From the NCBI RefSeq assembly GCF_000264995.1, contig NW_006767440.1, forward strand, positions 897,788-961,787: a DNA stretch of 64,000 nucleotides, written 5' to 3'. Position numbers and translations under genes: made by a program. Every line of letters starts with the position of its first letter. The stretch's first letter is position 1. This DNA comes from Punctularia strigosozonata HHB-11173 SS5. Its lineage: Eukaryota; Basidiomycota; Agaricomycetes; Corticiales; Punctulariaceae. The notes beneath the pieces are model-generated. The model did no database searches. It worked only from the letters and a program-made list of their open reading frames with translations, and was not told the origin of the DNA. Of the stretch, positions 37,381-47,571 are shown one piece after another.

Positions 37381-39282
37381 CTTGTTGAATGGTGGGTAAT
37401 GCTGACTCACTGACTCGTGGTAGCGGGCGAGGGAGACCTCTTATACCAATCGTATCCTTCGGAGCAATCTTGTCCTTTCCTGACGAAGAATGCAACATGG
37501 TATTGGAGCGTCATACTCGCGGTTCGAACGTCCATTCATGACGACAGGTGTCGAGATCAGCGCGGAAATTGGGTGATTATTGGGCACGATAGCCAAATCT
37601 GTTCTTGCAGCATTTGGAGATGATAGAGCGATGAGGTCAAGGAAGTTTACCCCGAAAAGCCTCGTTCAGTTTCATGAGGGCAGCGGAAATGAAGTTCTCT
37701 GGGCCCTGTACAGCCAAGCTCAAGCCCGAGTCATCGTCGCAATATTAAGGTCGAGAGTGTTGAGGAAAGATCCTGGTCCAATACGGGGGTTAAGCTGTAA
37801 GAGAACGCAAGAGAAATTGTTTAATTCATACACATGATGGGTCCCCAATGAGATTGAGGTCGACAAAGCTGCATATCACCGAGGGCGCCAGTCTGTAGGT
37901 CCGTGAAATATGCGGCTAAATGATAACGTAGGAGATATGTTACCTCGGACTCAGGATAGTGTTCCTCGACCGCAACTCAATGACGTGTGAAGATGCGGCG
38001 CCAACAAGAAGAAGCAGGCGAAGATTCGAAATCTCAATCACAGGGCCTAGTGCGATTCGTTAGTTCTGTGGAGATGTCATGAGATCTAATGAGTATGCCT
38101 TGGCGACAGAGGATTGCGAGGGCTGGAGTACTATAGGCGAACAAGATCGGCGGGGTGAGGGTTGCACGATGGGCGCGTGCTCGTTCGCAGGTCATGGGAA
38201 ATGCACACGTAGGAGAACTTACCATACAGCGATCCTGGTTACCAAAGTTCGTCTTCATAGAAGCGGAGCAATTCATCCGGACGTAGTACAATCATACATT
38301 GCTTCAACATTCGAGCGTCAAGCTGATCACCGGCGAAGCCGATCGGGAGGCGCCTTTCTTGCGGTCGCCACAGTGCGCCTCCGGTTCACAGGGATCCTTG
38401 GCACAATCGGCTGGGTCAATATGTCAGCGCTGACAGGGACTGCGTATACGAAAGCCGAAGAGCAAGTTATGGATGCATTCGCGTAGATTGATTGGCGTGA
38501 GACGAGAACGTGGTATGCGTTCGTTGCCCTGCGTTTCGGAGAGTTCGGTCCAGAAACGTCGGAATCACGTTGGTGATGAGTTGAGGTTTTTCATCGCCGA
38601 AGGATACTATGTTGTTTCAACCATGATGTGCATTCCGCAATATGCACTCGAAGAATCACCTCCATGATATAGATCCCGACCTTCATAAGTGCTCGCAGAT
38701 GAAACGATTCGTAAGATTAATATTAGCTCTTGATCACGGTACCTTTACAGATTTTGACGGACGGGTAGAACATCCAATTTAGCAACGCCACATTAAATAA
38801 TCACAGACCTTACAGCGTTGCATCATACGAGCCTTCGCCATGACTTGCCCGTAGTACCGGTACGGGCTGTCTCATTCGTTGGAAGAGTTCAGGCCGGTGA
38901 ACGCGCTTTAGGGCTGGGGGCCGCGAGCAATGAAAACGTCTACGCCGCAAGGGTTACTGGAGGGGCAAGTTCTAACAATCGCGATCAAGCCCTTGGTGTC
39001 GTATATCTGATACAACACCATCAATGATCAATAAAGTTGAATATGAACGCTGTGGGTTGAAACTTCTGAACTTACAGACGGTATATGTTGAGCTCAGCTC
39101 AGGCTCTGTTTACCAGCGCCCCAAGACCATCCAGGCTCTGCTTGACAACGATAGAATCTGATGCAGGCGAGAATACGGCGTCACCGGGGTTGACATACCC
39201 GTGTACGTAAGCTTCAGCCGTTCGCGCTGCGGGGCTGCTGCCTTTGTCCCCTACCTCGGTTTCGCCTGGTGAAGTTCCCGAC
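37381..39282. other. Gene-poor; possible decayed minus-strand gene at 37.85-38.5 kb
   Basis: Minus-strand pieces in 38490-37850 read like exons of an LRR protein (ISNLRLLLLVGAAS, DARMLKQCMIVLRPDELL) and are flanked by plausible splice sites (GTAAGT at about 38222, CTAG near 38046), but I could not assemble a complete frame with an F-box. The rest holds no coding signal. The segment 38700-39280 would contain the promoter of the next F-box gene. Confidence 0.3.
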
Positions 39283-40488
39283 ATGTCCATCCTTAGCCTA
39301 CCGGACGAGATACTTTACGAAGTCTTCAAGACTGGCTCTCTGCTTTCAGCACATGAATCTATGATGTACGCTCTCAGAGTATCATTAGTCTGCGGCAGAT
39401 GGCGACGCGTCGCACTATCAGCAAAGAAAATCTGGAGCGTCATCGCTTTCGCTACGTCCGACTATTTGTTCGACTCTCTACTCCTTCCTGTGTTTCTGGA
39501 AAGAGCGAAGGATTATCCACTCAGGATCGTCTTGCGTGACACTCGACTACATGGCCCGTATACCCGTTCCGTTGAAGCGATTCGTACAGTCGGCGCCATG
39601 CTCCGAGAACATCGAGACCACATACAAGCCATGAACGTCAAACTCTGTGGAAACAGCGTCACTGCATCCGCATTACTCCGTCAGTTCCAATCGTTCTCGT
39701 CGGAAAGCCTTGAAATCCTCGAAATCCAGAACGCCGACGAATCGTCCCCTGGGAGGACGTTTACGATCGAACCCTCCAACATCTTCTCCGGCAACCTACC
39801 GAAGCTCACCCAAGTATACCTGGAAAATGTCTTTTGGCCGGAGAGCACCGTAACATCGATCCGTTACCTCCATCTCATGACCACAGGCCCTCGAAGATGG
39901 TCATCCGACGAGCTCACGCACCTTCTTGTGAACTCTCCGATGCTCGAAAAGCTCGTCATCGATCGCGCTATCCCATGGCCGACGCTTCGTTCGCTCGAGC
40001 CTGAACCAATGCCCCGCTCGTGCCCACGTCTGGAGACTCTGGGTTTAGTTAGCGATCAGGCTGACGACACCAATGCCTCGACATTCCTCATCTCTCTCAA
40101 TGCGCCTTCTCTGCGTCGCTTGTTTCTCTATAGCCTCGAGTCCAGAGCATGGGCTCCTTTCAACTCTTACCTCGAGAACAGACGGCCCATCTATACTTCG
40201 GTGACGGAACTGCAGATCGATTATTGCGCGCTATGTCCTATATTCGCAAACGCATTTCCGAATCTGCAATGCATAGCCTACTCCTGCGTAGATCATCCGC
40301 CATCAGACTCGGAGGATAGCATGGCCTGCGATCAACAATGGGCAATATCTGCGTGGCCGGAGTTGCGCACCATCACGCTTCGTCGGGGCGATACACCTCG
40401 TGCACTGAAGCTTCTAAACTCCTTCGTATCCACATGGGAGGCCCACTATTGTCGTAAACTTCAAGCAAGACGTCTACGAATGGGTTGA
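39283..40488 (+). CDS. F-box protein, single exon
   Basis: 401 aa from the ATG at 39283. The protein starts immediately with an F-box (SILSLPDEILYEVFKTGSLL...VCGRWRRVALSAKKIWSVI), the Skp1-binding module of SCF ubiquitin ligases, followed by irregular leucine-rich repeats (LEILEIQNADE, LTQVYLENVFWP, LEKLVIDRAIPWP, LETLGLVSD, LRRLFLYS, ELRTITLRRGD). No introns. The family is expanded and divergent in Agaricomycetes and the substrate cannot be predicted. It differs clearly from the 25-kb and 54-58-kb F-box subfamily. Confidence 0.85.
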   Translation: MSILSLPDEILYEVFKTGSLLSAHESMMYALRVSLVCGRWRRVALSAKKIWSVIAFATSDYLFDSLLLPVFLERAKDYPLRIVLRDTRLHGPYTRSVEAIRTVGAMLREHRDHIQAMNVKLCGNSVTASALLRQFQSFSSESLEILEIQNADESSPGRTFTIEPSNIFSGNLPKLTQVYLENVFWPESTVTSIRYLHLMTTGPRRWSSDELTHLLVNSPMLEKLVIDRAIPWPTLRSLEPEPMPRSCPRLETLGLVSDQADDTNASTFLISLNAPSLRRLFLYSLESRAWAPFNSYLENRRPIYTSVTELQIDYCALCPIFANAFPNLQCIAYSCVDHPPSDSEDSMACDQQWAISAWPELRTITLRRGDTPRALKLLNSFVSTWEAHYCRKLQARRLRMG

Positions 40489-40945
40489 AAGGTGAGCCAG
40501 CAACGTCACGGTCTTGCAGTCTGTGCTCTTTTTCTCAAGGGATCACACAGTGTCGACGCTTATCTGAGGACCTTCCAATGCACCCTTTCCTGCCATCCCC
40601 TTTGCCTCCTTCAGTCCATCAACATGCTCGTGTATCAAGGGTTCGAACACTCATCTCGTGCACGCCGCGCCTGTTGCACGAGTATTTTCCCGGAAATTGC
40701 TGCAGCGCCTCACAGTCACGTGGCCGGTACTCCATGAATTCGGCCTCATGGGGCCTCATGGGCTCTACCCGCATCCTCCTGCGGCATGCAGGATATGGCA
40801 CGGAACCTGCGTGGTCCTGGATCCATCCTTATAACTCATCGCCGCTGCTCCCGCTTTCTTCAACGGCCTCATACCGACGATCACCAACACCTCTTTCTTC
40901 ATTCCGACCGGCTCGGATTCCTTGCTCGCAGTTCTTACCACAAAT
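40489..40945. other. Intergenic between F-box and coiled-coil genes
   Basis: 457 bp with no supported coding sequence; a short direct repeat GGGGCCTCATG is present at about 40741-40765. Presumed promoter of the coiled-coil gene. Confidence 0.4.
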
Positions 40946-41848
40946 ATGTCGGCTGACTACGGTAGGTCATTGTCCCCTCGGTATAAAATGACGCTGACCG
41001 TCGTGTTATGCAATACAGAATACTACGGCTCCGAGATGGAGGACCATCATTATCCTATCGACTTCGCCCCGGCCCTTCAGCACCGCGACGAGAGCTCAGA
41101 CTCCATCGCGCACTCGTCTGAGGACCGTCCATCGGAGTATATATCCATCACGAAGATAATTCCGTCGGAGTCCCAGCTCGTCGCCGAATGCCTTCAGCGC
41201 ATGCATCAGGACTTGACCGTCTTCGCTCTCAGCTTTTCTTCCGAACGGGCGCTATCACAATCCCGTGCCGAACGCGTGTCAGAGCTTGAGGCGAAGGTCT
41301 CCACGCTGTCGCTCGAGAACTCGAGCCTTACCACCGCGCTAGGGGAGAAGGACGCAACGATCGCGCAGGTGCAGCAAGGCCTTCGCGACAGCGAGGAGAA
41401 ACGAAGGAGCCAGGCTGACGAGATCTCCGGCCTCATTCTTGCCATGGCCGAGCGCGCTGTGCTGAACAGGCGTCAGGCCGATGCGATATCCAAGCTGCAG
41501 GAGAAGCTAGCTAACCAGGAGCGGGAGTCCCTAGCCACGAAGGAGGAGTTAGATAGGATGCGACAGGAGAAGGAGGCGCAGGACCGAGAAGTGCAGGCGC
41601 TGTACGAGCGAGAGCGGGAGTCGCAGGCGAGGGCGATGAAGCAGAGACTCGCCTCCTCTGACGTTCGCATGCCGAGACGGTCTGACACGGACCCCAACAT
41701 CCAGAGTCGCCCTCCGGTGAGGCGTATGGACTCCGAGGCGAGGAGGAGGGAGGTTACGGAGCAGTTCGCCGATGGGATGTCGAACACGGTGGGGAGGATC
41801 GCGAGTTGGTGGATGGCGAGTGCCAGCAACAACAACAACAGGCGGTAA
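40946..41848 (+). CDS. Coiled-coil protein, unknown function
   Basis: Exons 40946-40961 and 41019-41848 give 281 aa across a 57-nt intron; the 16-nt first exon encodes MSADY plus one base. Residues 1-60 are acidic and Ser-rich; about 75-225 form a continuous coiled coil with heptad Leu/Ala spacing (SELEAKVSTLSLENSSL, ISKLQEKLANQERES, KEELDRMRQEKEAQDRE). The tail is basic (RRSDTDPNIQSRPPVRRMDSEARRRE) and ends in an Asn/Arg tract. No catalytic domain. A structural or scaffold role is possible. It is unrelated in sequence to the longer coiled-coil gene at 52-53.7 kb apart from the heptad pattern. Confidence 0.72.
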   Translation: MSADYGRSLSPRYKMTLTVVLCNTEYYGSEMEDHHYPIDFAPALQHRDESSDSIAHSSEDRPSEYISITKIIPSESQLVAECLQRMHQDLTVFALSFSSERALSQSRAERVSELEAKVSTLSLENSSLTTALGEKDATIAQVQQGLRDSEEKRRSQADEISGLILAMAERAVLNRRQADAISKLQEKLANQERESLATKEELDRMRQEKEAQDREVQALYERERESQARAMKQRLASSDVRMPRRSDTDPNIQSRPPVRRMDSEARRREVTEQFADGMSNTVGRIASWWMASASNNNNRR

Positions 41849-44800
41849 TCCAATCCCGCGCCTTGTATCCTATGTACATCTTGCACCCTATGCCAGTTAT
41901 AGTATCGACGATGCTCCGCCGCTCGATCAATGAATGGTCGTGTCTTTCCGAAGGCTGGAGCGACGACGCCCGTAATGCTAAAATCGAGCGTGTGGTACTG
42001 GCATAATACCGTGGTAGATGGCGACTGGCGAGGTAGTAACGGCATCGCAATATTGAAACGACCGCGAGTCAACAGATTGATCCGTGGTTCCTCGCGTGGA
42101 GCAACGGGGTTCCCTCCCAGGAGTGCATGGCCTTATCAACGTAATTATTGGCATCCGGAATGGAACTCAAAAACGTCCTACCATACACATTGCAACCCAC
42201 TATGTGACTACGCACCTTGATGCATGAGAAAGCAAGGTCAAGCGTGTAATCCACCGTTGCAGTGTCCTCGGCCTTCTCGGAGACCTCAGAATTTGGAAGC
42301 TGTGATGTTATTAACCGATGGGTGGATAGCGGAGGTCGGTATGCAATAGGGGGCTTGAGCTGACCGAGCGACAGCGCGGAGCTAGCTCCAGGGAATAATA
42401 CACCGCCGAGGACTTCGTCAATTCGGCCCGAGAAAGGAAATGAAGAACAACGGCATGTGTGTTCAGGTGTATGCGGTAACGGAGATGCACGATGCGAGCC
42501 CAGGTGAGGATGTATGCGCGATCCCAAAATCAAGCGGTACCTGCACTTAAACGAAACACCGTGAACATCAGCAGAGTGCGTGGCGAGTAAGGAGTCAGCC
42601 TCATCGTAGGCACCAGAATTACCACCGCGGGCAGAACGCAGATCATGGTTGTCCGGCATCCCCCGCTTGCGACAAGGAGCTGAGGGCCATTCGTGTGAGC
42701 ACTGCGCCTGAGATGCGCGCACTATGACTTCGACTCCCGGCGCAGGCGGCAACGAGGATGGCTCCAAAACACTATCTCAACAGGAGGCACGATGCGTTTA
42801 AGTTCGCCAAGGTAAACCCCGACAGCAGCCCTGAGGGACTCGTCGACGAAGTGTCAATTGTGTGCGCTTCCTGACACTAGCGGCGCCATTGAGGGTGTTC
42901 ACAGTTTGTGGATGCCGCGCGGCCGGAAGAACCGCAACTTGAAACTTCCAACGTTTGACTTAACACCGAATTGGAGAGCTTCTTGTAATTTCCATCCTCA
43001 ACACCAAGCGCGTGTTGCGGCGACGACTAAAGGGATAGATTGGGACACGTCCAAACGCCACGGGTACGCCTGCGTGGTCTTCGGTCGCGTTCGCCAACTC
43101 TCACACCCAGTGTCTAGCCTAGCTCTAATACTTCCCCAGGCACCAGCGGTTGCGGGACTACAGCACGAGTTTGCACCATATCTGGTTCAGCTTCATTACT
43201 GAGCTTTCCGCCGACACGAGATATATGTGATTCTTTTTCTTTCTTACAGTGAAACGCGACTTGTGCATGCTCTCATCCTACGCCTCCTTGATGACATTGA
43301 TATTCTGACCTTGCACTCTGATTGTGGACTCAACTTTACGTCACCGCTATGGCAAGATTGCCGTTCAGCAGGTCGCATTGAGAATAAGATGCACAGTTTC
43401 AGGCAGCATTCACTAGCAAGATATTGGAGACGTGTAGAGGAGAAAAGAAATGGACGGGTGACGCGTGTGCGAATGTAACCACGGGAATGTCAACGGCTTC
43501 AGGAATTGTGCGATTGCGGGATTGCGAGCACTGATACCTTGGCATGCGATAGTTATCCATTGTATTGTGGTCAGGGTACAATGATATGTCAGTCCTTGGC
43601 CCCATGGAAGCAACGAATCTCCACACAGTTTAGGGTTGCTACTGATCGGGACATTGTCCGTAATCTATATACCGATATACAGATTTACATCCTGCTCGGC
43701 ATAAATATAAGTATATCTACTATGCCGAACAAAAAGTGTGATCGCCCTGCAATCAATGACTACTTGTTATTATTGTTAACACTATATACGAGAATTGGTA
43801 TTTGGAATATTCTGAACAGACAACAACGTGCAAGTATGAGCAGCCTATTAAGCTTCGTGTATTACACTGGAAAAAAGGCGGGTGCCCCCCGCCTTCACCT
43901 TCGCTTGCATTGCCATTGCACGAGTAGATCGCATTAATATTCTTAAAAAAAGAGTTTGACACGGTAAAAGCGCAACGCCACGAACTTAGCACCGCCACGG
44001 TTGCTGATGCTTACTAATTACCGGCATCCGAGATACCTGAGCTTGCTCAGGTAATTGTAGTCATATGAAATGAATTCATGTGAACCAGTCCGGAAAATAT
44101 ACAGCTCAGTCCTATAATTCGTCAATTGTTTCACATTCCGGAGCTGCACGATTATGGCTTGGTTCTAAGCTCGTTTTTTATCATGATTTGTAGAGCAAAA
44201 GCCTGCTGCGTTGGGTCACTCCCGGCGAGAACGTACTACATGACCTTGATAGAACTTTTTCTACGAGGATTTCCTAGATTAAGATATCGGATCAAAGCCG
44301 AAATACGCTAAATTGAAGAGGCGTTCCGACGTTTTGGATCGACTCAAGTGAATCAATGTTGAATATAACGAACGTCAGAATATGGCGATGCTCTATGGAG
44401 ACGCAATCAACATACCACTCAACATGCAGGGAGCGGCGAGCCTTCGAAGTACGTTGCATAGATGGAAGCCAAACATGCGTTCAGCAGCCCGGAAGAAGAT
44501 CGGCTGAATTACCGAGATATGATACGGGCAATCCAGATCTGGAAATAATACCGGGGATGCTGATTCTTCGTGCCTTGGTTGGAAGTCTATCATCTGAGAT
44601 CCGTGTTTTCTGCAAATAAATCTAATTATGCTGACAAGCGCTGCTCTGGAAAGATGCAAGATGCCGACTGAAAGAGACTCCCGCCGAGGGCGGCAGGAAC
44701 CCTCGCGTGGAAACACTGCGAACAGAACGGGCCTTCCTGCTCCAATTGAATCGGAGCCAGGTCAGATAGGCTCAAGGAATTGGCGATGTCGGGATGGGGG

Positions 44801-45652
44801 GTTCAGAGCACACGTCAACACGCAGTTGAAGTCTCAGGTGCCCCTGCGTTCACGAGGCGTGGACGCGTGGCTGGGAGAAGTTGATACACGGGAGCATGGG
44901 AGCGCCAACGCAAGGGGTAATGTGTCCTTTCGTGGACACGAGCTGCAGCCAGATCGCAGCTCTCCATGCCCCTTGGATGGCATATGCCGATTGAAGGCAC
45001 AGCGCGATCTTGGTCTTGGTCAACAGAATCTACGGATTCGTGACATGAGAAAGTTGATGGGTCGAGTTGGATCCCGACATAGATCAACAGAGCCCCGCGA
45101 CCCGGTGAGCAAGAGCGCGAATAGTACTCGGACGTCCAACAATAGCTCCATAACTCTATCATTCGGTATTATATGCGGAAGCGGATGCCGTTGAGATCTC
45201 GGAGAGATGCTGCATGCCGTCAATGGCGCAAGCGCGTGGAACCCTCCATTCATACCTTAGTCATTCTGATCAAGATGCACTGGAGAAATCAGACTTCACG
45301 ACGGGAATCTAAACTGCACGGCAGTCCGTGCACCCCCAGGACCCGACAGGTCAAACCTTCTCTGACACCTGCATGCGGGCACATTACCTGCGGCTTTCGA
45401 GAACGCATGAACGTAGTCCTTCTCCGCGGACCAAGTTGGCAAGTTCCGTACAGCATGCTGTTGGGCTGGATAAGAAACCGTGGCCATGATACATGCAACG
45501 TCTCAAAGAGCACTGTAGATACAGGGATGGAAAAGACACCGTCATATGAACCTTGTCCTTGGCTCATACGAAAGAAAGAGTGAGCATAGTCGAGGAAGTC
45601 GCTGAATGCAATACATATACCGACACGAGACGCGAATGACGATCCGTAGGAG
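41849..45652. other. Gene-poor; one unexplained minus-strand open frame
   Basis: The longest opening is minus-strand 42069-42767 (232 codons, beginning MEPSSLPPAPGVEV). It includes a possible donor GTACCG near 42535 and another GTGCGT near 42215, so it could be a set of exons, but no motif was recognised. From about 43200 to 44400 the DNA is clearly AT-richer than the flanks and shows no coding signal. 44600-45600 has only chance openings. Confidence 0.4.
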
Positions 45653-47571
45653 CTATGCTTGACCTCCTACGATAGCCACGGCGCCATCGTCCATGTTTTC
45701 TCTTTTGATCCTGGGACTCCCGCCGCTCCGACCGTGGCCATTGCTGCTACCGTCGCCAGAGCTCTCCCGGTCGCGTTTGCCAAGGACGTCATGCCCATGT
45801 CCGAGTCGTGGCGTGGTGTCATGGCTGCCTTGCCCCATGCGTGGGGTGCTCGCACCGTCGTGAGATCGGTCCCATGTCGCTCCCATGCTCATGCTTGGGC
45901 GACGAGTTCCGCTGATGTTGGGCATGGGGAGCGCGAGCCCCTGCGCTTGGCTTTCAGAGTTGCCGTGTACGCCGGCGTGAGTGGACGGGGAAGCCGACGA
46001 CGAACTGCCCAGGAACCCGTCTAACCAGGCAGACGGATCGGAGTTCGCGGTTTGGGCCTGGTGCGGGGTGGATGACGCGGCTATAGATACGGCGATCAGT
46101 GCACCGGCTCAGGTGACAATCGAAGGTCAGAACGCACAGGAACGAGGTTGGTTCGTCGGTACCGCCGAGTTCGTGTTCGTGGAGCCGGTGTGGTGGACAG
46201 GCCAATCGAACCCGTTATCCATCTCGAACGAGGCAGCGTGCAGTTGACCAGTGCGGGGAGTGAAGTTGCCGGAGCCACGGAGCAATGATGCAGAGTTCGA
46301 TGACATGGGAAACGAGTTCGAGGGCGCCGTACTAGAATGGTTGGGATATTGCGCTGTCGACGGCGAGTAATGATGAGCCGCAGTATGGGATCCGACGTTG
46401 GAGGTATGGCCCTGAGAGTGCGCGGTCATGTCAAGACCGAAGCCATAAGGCGTCCGGACTGGATGGTCGAGGCGCGGCCTCTTTTGACCCGGGTAAGAGG
46501 GGATGGTGTTAGACCGTGAACGCTCGAGAGACGAGGGAAAGGCGGATGGGTGAGTTTGCATGCCGAACGACGGTTGAAGGTGCTGCATCTGCGTTGGCGT
46601 GAGCGCCATTAACTGAAAAATGAGCTCAGTAGTGGAGGAAAAGAGCGGGGAAAGGGGTGCTTACGTGTGGAGCCATACCGCCAGAGGCCATCCCAGCACC
46701 TTGGCCGGTGCGCATCATGTTCGGACTTCCACTAGAGAACGTATCGTCGTCATCGCCGTCGTCGTCGTCCCCACCGTCTTCAGCTTTGGAACCGCCAAAG
46801 TCCATTGGACCTTTCGTGTCCCGTTCTCCATCGAACTGAAGTTGTGTGTGGTCAAGATACGGCGACTGGAAGGATAAGATCGAACTAACCCGCATGTGAC
46901 GTTGGACAATGTGTCGTATCTCGGTGGAGCAGTACTCGTAGAGCTTCGGCTTATGACCCTGGCGGTCCTCTGCACGAGCTACGAGTTCAGTTGCCTTCGT
47001 CGCGCTCTGGGATGATTACGACATACCGAAGACGATAACAGCTATGTCCACCGAGCATAGAACACCGAGCTCGTACCTTCAGAAGTATACGTTAGATAAC
47101 TATGCAACGATCAAGGAGCCCGTTCACTTACGCTTTTTTCATTAATCCACGGCATCGCTGTTGTAACGGTCAAGCACAAAGGAATGAGCGCTGGGCTACT
47201 GAACGAAAGCAGTGCAGCGTGGGAACAACAGTGAACCGCCGGCTCAGCGCGTCAGCTCTCTCCGTGTCATGCTTATCGTCTAGCACAAGCACATGGAAGA
47301 GAGAAAGACGAGCAGACGAGCGTGAAGCAATGGAGACGCCCGTGTGCTATCATGATAACCGGAGGGCCTGATTTACCTTTTGCAGCGTCACCTTCACACG
47401 ATTTCACAAGGTTAGTCTAAGGTCGCAAATTTACCTGGGGCTGGTTATACTTACACTTCGGTTCCTCTCGTGCTGTGGAAGACACCGAGCATGGATTGGT
47501 CAACGTCGGACACATGCCAGTGGACGTGATCTCACCGTGATAGGGGCAATTTCGATCTTGCGTCGGCCCAT
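45653..47571 (-). CDS. MADS-box transcription factor, MEF2/Rlm1 type
   Basis: Nine exons on the minus strand give 432 aa: 47536-47571, 47455-47472, 47377-47391, 47132-47157, 47027-47076, 46890-46969, 46665-46835, 46138-46612, 45653-46080. The protein starts MGRRKIEIAPIT, continues HERNRSVTLQK, RCRGLMKKAYELGVLC, SVDIAVIVF, and EDRQGHKPKLYEYCS, which is a complete MADS domain plus the MEF2-like extension (IRHIVQRHMR). Fungal Rlm1-type factors act in the nucleus downstream of the cell-wall-integrity MAP kinase. An Asp-rich block (about residues 100-115) and a Ser/Pro/His-rich tail follow; the C-terminus has a GGSPRIKRENMDD motif that could be a SUMO-type site. The domain is cut into five exons of 15-50 nt. 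The basic helix deviates from the usual TFxKRKxGL. Confidence 0.88.

Noticed and set aside
42069-42767. 232-codon minus-strand open frame as a gene
   Set aside because: No recognisable motif and mixed composition; possible internal splice sites make any single model arbitrary.
44628-45583. Two plus-strand open frames of 136-188 codons
   Set aside because: Rich in Arg/Ser/Thr with no hydrophobic core pattern or homology; also open on the other strand.
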